From an uncultured Eubacteriales bacterium (GTDB lineage Bacteria; Bacillota; Clostridia; Oscillospirales; Acutalibacteraceae), in assembly GCA_934444365.1 (NCBI GenBank), contig CAKSCM010000003.1, forward strand, positions 1 to 64,000: DNA of 64,000 nt. The letters run 5' to 3'. This document shows, in pieces, positions 9,004 through 17,602 of the stretch. Under the pieces are notes generated by a model that searched no databases, had not been told where the DNA came from, and saw nothing but the letters and a program-made list of their open reading frames with translations. The stretch's first letter is position 1, and each line of letters starts with the position of its first letter. Made by a program: the position numbers and the translations under genes.

Positions 9004-10149
9004 TCACTGAGGAAGGACGGCACGTATAATGCGGAAGAGCCGTTCTGCTGCCCTGGGCAGGTCCTCGCGGGAAGTGGCTATGGCTTCGTCATTACTACCC
9101 GGGCAGTAAATCGCGCTGACGATTTCGTCGATGCCACAGCTGTAAATGTTGCCTGCGCCACGTTTTTCATAGCCACACAGGGCGAAAACCGGCTTCCCAT
9201 ACCGCTTAGCGCAGCCAGCAACGCCGGCAGGCAGCTTTCCGAAAGCTGTCTGGGAGTCAATACGACCTTCACCGGTGACCACGATATCGCATTTCTGCAC
9301 CTGCTCCTCCAATTTGAGAGTATCCAGCACTAACTCAACCCCCCGCCGCATCTGCACTTGAAACAGCTGCGCGATTCCGTAGCCAAGTCCGCCTGCAGCA
9401 CCCATTCCGGGCTGGGAGCTGATCTGCCGGCCTGTCAGTTGGGAGAGAAGGGCATCATAGTGGCAAAGGGCCTTGTCCAACCGCTCCACTACAGCGGGCG
9501 AGGCTCCCTTTTGCGGACCGAAAACAGCGGACGCCCCTGTCAAACCGCACAGGGGATTGGTTACATCACAGGCAATGGAAAAAGAGACCTCCTTCAAACG
9601 GGGATCCACCCGGGAGAAATCAGCTGATGCGATTCTCTCCAAATTGCCTCCCACTGCCTCCTCTGGAAGCAGTAGTCTACCCTCCTGATCGTAAAAACGG
9701 ACGCCGACAGCTGAGAGAAAGCCGAAGCCACCGTCATTGGTGGCGCTTCCGCCGATTCCCAGGATGATCTGACGGCAGCCATGGTCCAACGCGTCCAGCA
9801 CCATCTGGCCGGTACCGTAAGTAGAAGTCTTCAGGGGATCCAGTTCGGTTTCCTTCAGCAGTTCAATGCCGGAGGCAGCGGCCATCTCCATGACGGCAAT
9901 GCCATTTTCCACAATGCCATAGCGTGCGGAAATCCGCCGAAAGAGGGGATCCATCACCTCTACGGTAAAAAATTCCCCATGCATGGCTGTGACCATAGCT
10001 TCTGTCGTTCCTTCGCCGCCGTCTGCAACGGGAATTTTTGCAATTTCTGCGTCGGGATAAACCCGTCGTATACCGATTTCTGCCAGATCTTCCGCCTGGG
10101 CAGAGGTAAAGTTCCCCTTAAAGGAGTCGATTGCCAGTACAATGCGCAT
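9004..10149 (-). CDS. Glycerate kinase (GK1/GarK family)
   Basis: 381 residues from the ATG at 10149, the normal family length. The frame extends upstream, but MRIVLAIDSFKGN is the canonical start of the family and has AAAGGA about 12 bases ahead. The enzyme phosphorylates D-glycerate to a phosphoglycerate. Recognisable blocks are DSFKG (about 8-12), PVADGGEGT (about 40), GIGGSATNDGG (about 130), CDVTNPLCG and GASAVFGPQKGAS (about 200-215), GMGAAGGLGYG (about 247) and VVTGEGRIDSQTAFGK (about 292). Codon choice (CTG/TTG leucines) differs from most neighbours. With the McrC relic and flanking tRNAs this suggests acquisition by transfer. Confidence 0.92.
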   Translation of the reverse strand: MRIVLAIDSFKGNFTSAQAEDLAEIGIRRVYPDAEIAKIPVADGGEGTTEAMVTAMHGEFFTVEVMDPLFRRISARYGIVENGIAVMEMAAASGIELLKETELDPLKTSTYGTGQMVLDALDHGCRQIILGIGGSATNDGGFGFLSAVGVRFYDQEGRLLLPEEAVGGNLERIASADFSRVDPRLKEVSFSIACDVTNPLCGLTGASAVFGPQKGASPAVVERLDKALCHYDALLSQLTGRQISSQPGMGAAGGLGYGIAQLFQVQMRRGVELVLDTLKLEEQVQKCDIVVTGEGRIDSQTAFGKLPAGVAGCAKRYGKPVFALCGYEKRGAGNIYSCGIDEIVSAIYCPGSNDEAIATSREDLPRAAERLFRIIRAVLPQ

Positions 10150-10509
10150 ATAGTTGCCGATCCTTTCCTGTATCATTTTTATGGGATGCATATAGCCAGG
10201 AATTGTGCTGTTGATTGTACAATATACCTGTCTGCTAATCTGTGAAAACCCCTTTTCATCTGAGCGCCTATATATCGAACGCTCTGCGGCCATTATACCA
10301 TGAATGAATGTTTCTGGCAACTTTTCTGAAAGAGGAAAGACGCTGTCCCTAACTCTCTACGATTTTCAACGAACCCGACGGTTGAATCATGTATAGAAAA
10401 CTTTTCTGTATTGTATAAATATACGGAGAAGTTTTACGGATAGCGACCGGTGCCCATGAGAGAGAAAAACCGCTTATCCCAAAGCGACATCAAGGATCAT
10501 CATAATTAA
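10150..10509. other. Intergenic region upstream of glycerate kinase
   Basis: AT-rich, with possible promoter-like boxes around 10400-10430 on both strands. I cannot assign one with confidence. No gene recognised. Confidence 0.3.
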
Positions 10510-10701
10510 AAAGCCTGCCATACGAAAGCGCATCGGGTATCTGGAATGCTTCTGTATGCCGCAACAGACGAAGCAATTCAGCCGGATAACAGCTATCAGA
10601 TGAGCGGTAATCAAATCAGCGTGAAAACGCTTGATCTGAACCGGGATTTTTCGGAAATTGCTGCGCAGTTAAATGCAATCGTCGATAAGCATTTTGGGTA
10701 A
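10510..10701 (+). pseudogene. C-terminal relic of McrC (McrBC restriction system)
   Basis: The frame opens after a stop at 10507-10509 and reads through VSGMLLYAATDEAI, NSYQMSGNQISVKTLDLN and RDFSEIAAQL to a TAA at 10699-10701. This matches, from memory of the family, the last ~60 residues of McrC, the partner of the McrB GTPase in a modification-dependent restriction system. The rest of mcrC and mcrB are missing, so it is a decayed remnant. The identification rests on pattern recall of a short segment. Confidence 0.6.
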
Positions 10702-10799
10702 GGGCAATTTTTAACGAATACCCCCAGCAGTTCAACGATTACTCGGTAGTTTAACGATTACAGCGGAATAGCGCGCCGCAATTCCCATAAAACGCATAA

Positions 10800-10836
10800 A
10801 ACCCCGCCGCAGAATTGCTCCGTAGCGGGGTTCGTT
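10800..10836 (+). terminator. Weak terminator-like hairpin after the McrC relic
   Basis: ACCCCGC (10801-10807) pairs with GCGGGGT (10825-10831) and is followed by a short T-containing tail. It may be the old terminator of the lost mcrBC operon. Confidence 0.4.
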
Positions 10837-10886
10837 ATAGGCTGGAACAGCCGGAAAGCCTTATTTCAAGCGGTTTTCGGGTATAG

Positions 10887-10927
10887 AAAAAGTCCACTGT
10901 AATTCTATCAAAATTACTGTGGACTTT
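10887..10927 (-). terminator. Terminator behind tRNA-Ser
   Basis: AAAAAGTCCACTGTAATT and AATTACTGTGGACTTTT form a long stem with one mismatch, directly after the tRNA on the minus strand. Confidence 0.8.
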
Positions 10928-11018
10928 TGGCGGAGAAGGAGAGACTCGAACTCTCGCGCCGGTTACCCGACCTACGCCCTTAGCAGGGGCGCCTCGTCAC
11001 CAACTTGAGTACTTCTCC
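10928..11018 (-). tRNA. tRNA-Ser (anticodon GCT)
   Basis: A 91-nt class II tRNA on the minus strand, with acceptor GGAGAAG/CTTCTCC, anticodon stem CGCCC/GGGCG around loop CTGCTAA, a long variable arm (GGTCGGGTAACCGGC region), T arm GTTCGAGTC and an encoded CCA. It reads AGC/AGU. Confidence 0.97.
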
Positions 11019-11405
11019 ATTGATAATCGCTTAAAAGATATTTTATTGTTCCCCGAAAGACACAAAATCTTAACGGGTGTAATAGATATTATAACGACAG
11101 CCGGGTGTATTGTCAAGAATTTTTTAATAAAAAGGATCGATCCGTAGAATAAAGGTTTAAAAACCAACCTTACGGTGCCCGGTCGGCAAAAACCGCTTAC
11201 GATAACCGACAAGTTATCATAAGTAATTAAAAATTGAAGCCGGCTTTAAAACCGTGACCGGTTAGTCTGCCGGCCGATTATCTGATCACCGGCAGACCGC
11301 TGCAGTATTGTGCGATCTGCCGGTTGCATTTTCGTTTTTTATTCTGCACCGTGCGCTTTTACACTCTTAATTTTAGTGTGCGCTGCAGTCCGTTTTTATC
11401 CGGTT
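11019..11405. other. Intergenic region with alternating inverted repeats
   Basis: TCTGCCGG (11266-11273), CCGGCAGA (11289-11296) and TCTGCCGG (11316-11323) allow two mutually exclusive hairpins 3' of lysC. No clear T-run follows on the minus strand. No gene seen. Confidence 0.45.
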
Positions 11406-12608
11406 TTATGCAAAAAACGCATCGTGCGCGGCCTGTACGGCGCGGTCGGCGTCCTTAGCAGAAATCAGGACCGATATTTTTATCTCGCTTGTCGATATCA
11501 TCTTGATGTTGATATCATTGCTGTAAAGCGCCTCAAAAAGGGTTGCGGCAACGCCGGGGTGGGTCTCCATTCCGGCGCCGACAATCGAAACCTTCGCAAC
11601 ATCGGCGTCGTAACAAAGATCCTTATAGCCGAGGGCGTCCTTCATGTCGCGTATGGCGCTGAGCGCCTCGTCGCTTTGATCCTCGCTTACGGTAAAGGCG
11701 ATGTCCTTGGTGCCGTCGCGTCCTACCGACTGTAAAATTATATCGACATTTATCTTTTTAGCGGCCAAAACCGAAAACACCTTGTAAGCCATACCGGGGG
11801 TGTCCTGTATGCCGATTATTGATATATGAGCCGCATGGTCGTCCTTCGCGACGCCTCTTATAAGCAGTTTTTCCACCTTCGTTACCTCCTTGACCTTGGT
11901 GCCTTCTACCCTTTCGAGGGAGGACAGCACCTCTAAATTCACACTGTATTTTTTTGCGAGTTCAACCGAGCGGTTATGAAGCACCTGTGCACCGAGGGTA
12001 GCGAGCTCCAGCATTTCGTCAAAGGTTATCTCGCTTAATTTTCTTGCGTTTTTGACCTTGCGCGGATCGGCCGTGTATACCCCGTCAACATCGGTGTATA
12101 TCTGGCATAAATCGGCCTTCAAAACGGCCGCTATGGCCACCGCCGTGGTGTCGGAGCCGCCCCGTCCGAGGGTTGTAATATCGTCGTATTTGTTTATTCC
12201 CTGGAATCCGGCAACTACAATGATGTTATGACGGGCAAGCTCGGAATTGAGCCGTTCGGTATCGATTGAGCGGATTCTGGCCGCCGAATGGTTGGCGTTG
12301 GTCTTCATTCCTATTTGCCATCCGAGCAGCGATACGGCCGGAAAACCGAGCTTTTGAATGGCCATCGCCAGCAGCGCCGCCGACATTTGTTCGCCGGCCG
12401 TAAGCAGCATGTCAAGCTCCCTTTTACTGGCCTTGGGATTTATTTCGGCCGCCTTTTCGAGCAGCTCGTCGGTGGTGTCGCCCTGAGCCGATACCACAAC
12501 CACTATGTCGTTACCTTCCTTATAATAGTCGGTAATACGCCTTGCGACGTTTTCTATTCTTTTAGCGTCGGCGACCGAGGTGCCGCCGAACTTCTGGACG
12601 ATCAGCAT
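11406..12608 (-). CDS. lysC: Aspartate kinase
   Basis: 400 residues, the usual monofunctional length. It phosphorylates L-aspartate, the entry to lysine, threonine and methionine synthesis. The kinase domain begins with VQKFGGTSVAD (about 4-14), and includes TTLGRGGSDTTAVA (about 147-160) and the YTDVDGVYTADPR block (about 170-182). The C-terminal third holds two ACT domains (about 265-400, ISIIGIQDTPGMAYKVF and VSIVGAGMETHPGVAATLF), which normally give feedback inhibition by lysine and/or threonine. It sits 45 bases after hom in the same direction and is likely co-transcribed with it. Confidence 0.97.
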   Translation of the reverse strand: MLIVQKFGGTSVADAKRIENVARRITDYYKEGNDIVVVVSAQGDTTDELLEKAAEINPKASKRELDMLLTAGEQMSAALLAMAIQKLGFPAVSLLGWQIGMKTNANHSAARIRSIDTERLNSELARHNIIVVAGFQGINKYDDITTLGRGGSDTTAVAIAAVLKADLCQIYTDVDGVYTADPRKVKNARKLSEITFDEMLELATLGAQVLHNRSVELAKKYSVNLEVLSSLERVEGTKVKEVTKVEKLLIRGVAKDDHAAHISIIGIQDTPGMAYKVFSVLAAKKINVDIILQSVGRDGTKDIAFTVSEDQSDEALSAIRDMKDALGYKDLCYDADVAKVSIVGAGMETHPGVAATLFEALYSNDINIKMISTSEIKISVLISAKDADRAVQAAHDAFFA

Positions 12609-12653
12609 AAAAATATCCTCCGGATCAGTATATCTAATCAGTTGACATATAGG

Positions 12654-13892
12654 TTAATCACACATGCGAAGCATGGCGATAGGCTCAATGTGAAGCGATG
12701 CGGATTTGAGCTTTTCCTTTGTAATACCTTCCTTTTCGGGCAATGTTATAAAAGCCAGCTCGTGCGGCGGCGCGCTTTCGGCACTGACAAAGGTCACATT
12801 GCCGAACAGCTTTTTCACAAGCTTTTCGGTCGATTCAAGATCGGCTGCCTTTGCCCGTATGAAGAAGCGCGACACGGCTTCATCCTGATCGGTCACATAA
12901 TCGGGACGACCCTCGTCCCAGTAGAGGTATTTCCTCGCCTTTACATGCTTTATACAGTCTATAACATCGGCGACAACGGCGCTTGCGGTAGGCATTTTGC
13001 CGGCTCCGCGGCCGTAGAACATAACGTCTCCCGTTGCGTTTCCGCGAACCATTATGGCGTTGAACACGTCGTCTACGGTGGAAAGCTGGCTGTTTTTGCT
13101 TACAAACATCGGCGCGACAAGGCACTGTATATGCTCATCGTCCACCTTTTTGGTCTGTCCTATCAGCTTTATAACGCATCCGCATGCGTCGGCATAGGCA
13201 ACGTCGATGCCGGTTATACGCCGGATTCCTTCGGTTTGCACCTGGGCAGGATAAACATGACGCCCGAATGCAAGGGAGGCTAAAATGCAGATCTTACGGC
13301 AGGAATCGTGCGCGTCTATATCGGCCGACGGATCGCGCTCGGCGTAGCCTAATTTCTGAGCCATGGAAAGGGCAGCCTCAAAGCTCATTCCCTCTTTGAA
13401 CATCTTGGTCAGAATAAAATTGGTGGTGCCGTTTAATATTCCTATAATTTCAATCAGATCGTTGGCGGCAAGGCACTGGGAAATAGGACGGATTATCGGT
13501 ATTCCGCCGCCGACGCTCGCCTCGAACAAAAAGTTTACGTTTTTATCCCTTGCTATTTTAAGCAGCTCGCCTCCCTTTGCGGCCACAAGCTCTTTATTCG
13601 AGGTTACAACGCTTTTTCCTGCCAGAAGGCAGCGCTTTACATAATCGTACGCCGGATTGAGTCCGCCCATTACCTCGACCACAACGATTATTTCGGGGTC
13701 GTTTAAGATGATGTCAAAATCCTTTATGAATTTGTCGGCATAAGGAAGCTCGGGAAACTCCCTTAAATCGAGGATATATTTTATATCCATATCCGCTCCG
13801 GCCTTTTCGATTATCCCGTCGTGATTTCGCGAGAATACCTCAACAACGCCCGAGCCGACGGTTCCGTGTCCCATAACCGCGATTTTATACAT
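12654..13892 (-). CDS. hom: Homoserine dehydrogenase
   Basis: 412 residues. An NAD(P)-binding Rossmann fold starts at residue 3 (IAVMGHGTVGSGVVEVF). The catalytic domain follows with TSNKELVAAKGGELL (about 95), GGGIPIIRPISQ (about 127), the ILNGTTNFILTKM signature (about 150) and a DPSADIDAHDSCRK block (about 190). A C-terminal ACT domain (about 335-412) suggests threonine feedback. It reduces aspartate semialdehyde to homoserine. It leads a two-gene unit with lysC, and no T-box was seen in the ~185-base leader. GGGG lies upstream of the start, somewhat distant. Confidence 0.97.
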   Translation of the reverse strand: MYKIAVMGHGTVGSGVVEVFSRNHDGIIEKAGADMDIKYILDLREFPELPYADKFIKDFDIILNDPEIIVVVEVMGGLNPAYDYVKRCLLAGKSVVTSNKELVAAKGGELLKIARDKNVNFLFEASVGGGIPIIRPISQCLAANDLIEIIGILNGTTNFILTKMFKEGMSFEAALSMAQKLGYAERDPSADIDAHDSCRKICILASLAFGRHVYPAQVQTEGIRRITGIDVAYADACGCVIKLIGQTKKVDDEHIQCLVAPMFVSKNSQLSTVDDVFNAIMVRGNATGDVMFYGRGAGKMPTASAVVADVIDCIKHVKARKYLYWDEGRPDYVTDQDEAVSRFFIRAKAADLESTEKLVKKLFGNVTFVSAESAPPHELAFITLPEKEGITKEKLKSASLHIEPIAMLRMCD

Positions 13893-14082
13893 AATAAGCC
13901 ATAATGCCCCTTTTTACCCGCGGAGAACTTTAAAACCGCGATTTTTCAGTGCCTTTTAACTCTTTCGCGCCGGTATATTCTGTCCGGCCGCATAAAATTA
14001 AAAAGCCCGGTGCCCCGATCGCCGCGAAAAAGCCCGAAGATAAGGGCCCTTCACGGAGACCAAGTGTTGCACGTGATAGTTA

Positions 14083-14111
14083 ATTATACATCTTATCCAT
14101 TGTCAGTTCAA
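14083..14111 (-). promoter_or_regulatory. Sigma-A promoter for hom-lysC
   Basis: On the minus strand, TTGAAC (14111-14106), a 17-base spacer and TATAAT (14088-14083). This leaves a leader of about 185 bases before hom. Confidence 0.7.
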
Positions 14112-14276
14112 GTTTTTTTTGAAAAGGCGCCTTGTAAAGTTTGCGGTTTTGTTTTCAGCGTACTTGACGTGAGGAAACGCCGGGTATATAATTCATATGT
14201 CAGGTCGGAAAAGCGTTAGTTATGTTATTCGGTCTTCCGACGGTATCTTTTCTTTTTATTAAGGAGTTAGATGGTT

Positions 14277-14843
14277 ATGAAAATGTGTCCCAAATGCAAT
14301 ACCGTGGTTGACGACGCCGCTGCTTTTTGCCCCGTATGCGGAGTCCCCTTTGCGGCCGCTCAGCCCAATGCACAACAGGCTCAGCCCCAACCCCAGCCTC
14401 AGGCACAGCCCCAAGCTCAGGCACAGGCACAGACCCCTCCTCAGCCTCAGCCTCAGCCGGTTTATGCAGGGGCGCCGCAATATGTCCCGGTAGTTGATAT
14501 TTACGATCACACCGCCGATTTCGACAAGAAGGATATTTCCGACAATAAGGTCTACGCCATACTTTTGTACCTTGCCGGAGTTGTCGGAATAATTATCGCT
14601 CTGCTCGGCGCTAAGGATTCGCCCTATGTATCCTTCCATCTTCGCCAGGCCATGAAATTTCTTGCGGTCGATGTTCTTCTGGGCATAATCGGGGTACTGC
14701 TTGTCTGGACCCTTATTATTCCCATAGCGGTCGCTATAATGGAGATAATTCTTTTTGTTATAAAGATAATCTGCTTCTTCCAGATCTGCAACGGCAAGGC
14801 CAAGGAGCCGGCAATAATAAGAGGTCTCGGCTTTTTGAAATAA
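14277..14843 (+). CDS. Zinc-ribbon membrane protein with Gln/Pro linker
   Basis: About 188 residues. The preferred start is the ATG at 14277, ten bases after AAGGAG; the ATG at 14271 is only four bases away from it. Residues 1-25 form a zinc ribbon (CPKCN and CPVCG, two CxxC knuckles). Residues ~30-65 are a low-complexity linker of Gln, Pro and Ala encoded by near-tandem CAGCCT/CAGGCA codons. The rest has three hydrophobic segments (about 100-175), with SFHLRQAMKF between the first two, like DUF4870-type membrane domains. The function is unknown; such proteins are common in Clostridia. It has a terminator about 120 bases downstream. Confidence 0.8.
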   Translation: MKMCPKCNTVVDDAAAFCPVCGVPFAAAQPNAQQAQPQPQPQAQPQAQAQAQTPPQPQPQPVYAGAPQYVPVVDIYDHTADFDKKDISDNKVYAILLYLAGVVGIIIALLGAKDSPYVSFHLRQAMKFLAVDVLLGIIGVLLVWTLIIPIAVAIMEIILFVIKIICFFQICNGKAKEPAIIRGLGFLK

Positions 14844-14961
14844 AGGCGGAAAAGTATAATAAAGGTTAAAACCAAGAATAAGATTAAGGTGTGACGGACG
14901 GTAGAATCGGCAGGTTTTTAAAGGCCGAGAGACCCGTCGACGAAAGGTTGCATCCGGACAT

Positions 14962-15002
14962 ATCCCGGCGTTTGGTTTTCTTCCGGACCGCCGGGATTTT
15001 TA
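14962..15002 (+). terminator. Rho-independent terminator
   Basis: ATCCCGGCG (14962-14970) pairs with CGCCGGGAT (14989-14997), followed by T5. It ends the zinc-ribbon transcript. Confidence 0.85.
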
Positions 15003-15461
15003 TGTCTGCAGAATACTTTGCTTACTATCCGTCCGTAGAATCGGTAAGGAGCCGGGTGCCATGAGCTTCCGAATCACAAATATTTTATTTAAGGCAGTGC
15101 GTGAAGCCCTCCGCCTCAAAACCGAATGCGGCTTACACACTACATTATATGAGAAACCGATGAGACCTCCACATATTATATTACCGTTTGTTTCTGCCTT
15201 CAGTGTTACGGTTGTCTGATGTCCGTTTCGCCCTGCGGCGCGCATTTTAAAATAGACCGGCTGTGTGCAGATATGGTCGTCGGTGTATCGGCGGTGCTTA
15301 AGGCTTTTAAGAGGGTAAGGGCAAAGCGGTTTTCGTTTAAGGCGACGGTTCGGATTTATTTTTGCTCGCCTTGCCCTTGGTTACTACAAACAAATAGTCA
15401 TCTTACACACGGAATAAATTTATGATTTAAACAGAATTTGCAAAAAGCGGCGAAAATAGAC
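15003..15461. other. Gene-free region
   Basis: No ORF with a ribosome site or recognisable product. I see no repeat or RNA family. Confidence 0.3.
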
Positions 15462-15490
15462 TTGCTTTTAAAGGGAAAAACACTTAAACT
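15462..15490 (+). promoter_or_regulatory. Candidate promoter of an orphan transcript
   Basis: TTGCTT, a 17-base spacer and TAAACT. The next strong signal downstream is a terminator at 15721-15752, with no convincing gene in between. Confidence 0.4.
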
Positions 15491-15496
15491 GTAATT

Positions 15497-15752
15497 ACCG
15501 ATTTCTTTAATGCTTTTGTTTTGGAGGTGCGGATGTTGACGGGGAGCGGTTACCTGCTTTGCGAATTAATCATGCCTTCATCACACCCGAGCACATTCTG
15601 CACATTCGGTGCATCGTTGGGAGCAAGAGTAAAAGCGACAGCCTCGGCAGGATTGCAGCATCATGCGGCCTTTGCGGATGTTTCATATCGCCCGGAGGAG
15701 TGCGCATATATAAGTGTATAAAAACGCAGTTTGAAAAAAGCTGCGTTTTTTT
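15497..15752 (+). ncRNA. Candidate small non-coding RNA upstream of purE
   Basis: A promoter-to-terminator unit of about 255 bases without a credible ORF. Internally TGCAC-ATTCG-GTGCA (about 15599-15613) forms a perfect hairpin, extended by CCCGA/TTGGG, and CCTGC/GCAGG can pair further out. The size and the location before a pur gene recall 6S RNA in some phyla, but I could not build a convincing 6S closing stem. Confidence 0.25.
15721..15752 (+). terminator. Rho-independent terminator ahead of purE
   Basis: AAAACGCAG (15721-15729) pairs with CTGCGTTTT (15741-15749) and continues into T7. Confidence 0.85.
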
Positions 15753-15921
15753 ATTTTGTTTTATTTTTACCGGGATTTGAAAAGCGGCGTCCGGCCGCAC
15801 CGTTTAATTTACGGCGGCCGATCTAAAAATGCTTTTTGTTCCGGATGAAAAGTAAAAATCCGAATTTTGAAAAAAATTACAAGCGGCACAAACAGGCCAA
15901 ACAGAAAGGACGAAACAAAAG

Positions 15922-16419
15922 GTGAAAAGGGTAATAATCGTAATGGGCAGCGACAGCGATTTTCCGGTTGTAAAGGGTGCAGGAGAAGCTCTCGAAGCAC
16001 TGGGAATAGAATACGAATACCGTGTTTTATCGGCGCACAGAACCCCTCTTGCAGCGGCCGAGCTTGCCGGAAATGCGGCCTCAAACGGAATAAAATGCAT
16101 AATCGCGGCGGCCGGAAAGGCGGCTCATCTTGCCGGAGTACTGGCCGCTTATACCACCTTGCCGGTTATAGGAATACCGGTTAAATCCTCTACCCTCGAC
16201 GGACTCGATTCCCTGCTTTCGACCGTTCAGATGCCAAAGGGCATACCGGTTGCAACGGTGGCCATTGACGGGGCGTATAACGCAGGAATCTTAGCGGCCG
16301 AAATCATCGCCCTTTCGGATGAAAACGTCGCCGCGTCTCTTCTTAAAATGCGTAAGGATATGACGGCCGAGGTACTCAAAAAGGACGAAAAAGCGCGCAC
16401 GGGGAACATCGGCAAATAA
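15922..16419 (+). CDS. purE: N5-carboxyaminoimidazole ribonucleotide mutase / AIR carboxylase
   Basis: 165 residues starting with GTG at 15922, with AAAGGA about ten bases ahead. The family signature GSDSDFPVV (about 9-17) and SAHRTP (about 40-45) hold the nucleotide and CO2/carbamate-transfer residues. GRAGKAAHL-like (here AAAGKAAHLAG) and the ATVAIDGAYNAGILAAEI tail complete the fold. It makes CAIR in de novo purine synthesis. No purK is present in this window, so either purK lies elsewhere or the enzyme works directly on AIR and CO2. It is first in the pur cluster. Confidence 0.95.
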   Translation: MKRVIIVMGSDSDFPVVKGAGEALEALGIEYEYRVLSAHRTPLAAAELAGNAASNGIKCIIAAAGKAAHLAGVLAAYTTLPVIGIPVKSSTLDGLDSLLSTVQMPKGIPVATVAIDGAYNAGILAAEIIALSDENVAASLLKMRKDMTAEVLKKDEKARTGNIGK

Positions 16420-16552
16420 CTTTTGCCTTAAACCGGTCCCGGCAAAAAAGGGGAAATTTCAAATCATAATCATTTATAATCAGATAATTTATGTCCGGCT
16501 TTTTGGCGGACAGATATAAATATCCGCAATAAAAACAAAAGGAGTAATAAGA

Positions 16553-17269
16553 ATGCAAAAACTCGAACAGCTTTATGAGGGCAAGGCAAAAAAGGTCTAT
16601 AAAACCGATGACGAGCGCTACTACATAGTCGATTACAAGGACGACGCCACCGCATTTAACGGCCTTAAAAAGGGAACCATAGCCGGCAAGGGCGCCGTTA
16701 ATAACCGGGTGACTAATCTGCTTATGCAGATGCTCGAGGAAAACGGCATTCCCACCCATTTTGTAAAGGAGATGTCGGATCGCGAAACGGTGGTTAAAAA
16801 GGTTAAGATAATTCCTCTTGAGGTAATAATCCGCAACGTTGCGGCCGGCTCGATGGCCAAAAGGCTCGGTGTTAAGGAGGGACACGCTCTTCTTTGCCCG
16901 GTGCTCGAATTTTCCTACAAGGACGACGCTCTGGGCGACCCGATGATAAACCGCTACCATGCCCTTGCGATGGGCTATGCCGACGAAAAGCAGCTTGACC
17001 TTATAACCGACTATTCCTTTAAAATAAATAAACTTCTTACCGATTATTTTAAAAAGATAAATATAGAGCTGGTCGATTTCAAGCTGGAATTCGGCCTTAC
17101 CGACGACGGGACGCTGGTGCTGGCCGATGAGATATCGCCCGATACCTGCCGTTTTTGGGACGCGACTACCCACGAAAAGCTGGATAAGGACCGTTTCCGC
17201 CGCGATCTCGGCAACGTCGAGGGAGCATACGGCGAAATACTGCACCGTCTTTTCGGAGATAACGAATAA
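16553..17269 (+). CDS. purC: SAICAR synthetase
   Basis: 238 residues, the normal bacterial length. It joins CAIR with aspartate using ATP. LYEGKAKKVYKTDD (about 6-19) is the ATP-binding start. IPLEVIIRNVAAGS (about 90-103), GDPMIN (about 127), LVDFKLEFG (about 175-183) and DEISPDTCRFWD (about 193-204) are PurC signatures. The start follows AAAGGAGTAATAAGA. It lies 133 bases after purE, and the gap holds a small TGTCCG/CGGACA hairpin. Confidence 0.97.
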   Translation: MQKLEQLYEGKAKKVYKTDDERYYIVDYKDDATAFNGLKKGTIAGKGAVNNRVTNLLMQMLEENGIPTHFVKEMSDRETVVKKVKIIPLEVIIRNVAAGSMAKRLGVKEGHALLCPVLEFSYKDDALGDPMINRYHALAMGYADEKQLDLITDYSFKINKLLTDYFKKINIELVDFKLEFGLTDDGTLVLADEISPDTCRFWDATTHEKLDKDRFRRDLGNVEGAYGEILHRLFGDNE

Positions 17270-17333
17270 AAAAGATAAAAACGGCCGGTTAACGGCCGGG
17301 CAAAAGGGATGGTTTTGTTTTTAATTTATTCAT

Positions 17334-17454
<121 letters not shown>

Positions 17455-17602
17455 CTATAGTCGTTATCCTTATCCTTTTATCCTTCGTTGCTTTCGGCAT
17501 TGAGCGCTGAGGTTTACAAACGCCTCGAGACTGCCGGCTTTAAGGATCGGGATAACCGCATAAAGCCTTAATTCACTACACAAAAGACAAGGAGTTTTTG
17601 TT

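Noticed and set aside
12288..13283. 331-codon plus-strand frame
   Set aside because: Antisense to lysC and hom, which are unmistakable.
13893..14076. T-box or amino acid attenuator before hom
   Set aside because: No T-box AGGGTGGNACC motif, no specifier stem and no leader peptide rich in Thr/Ile codons were found.
15497..15752. Firm 6S RNA annotation
   Set aside because: No convincing closing stem and central bubble could be built by eye; kept only as a low-confidence RNA candidate.
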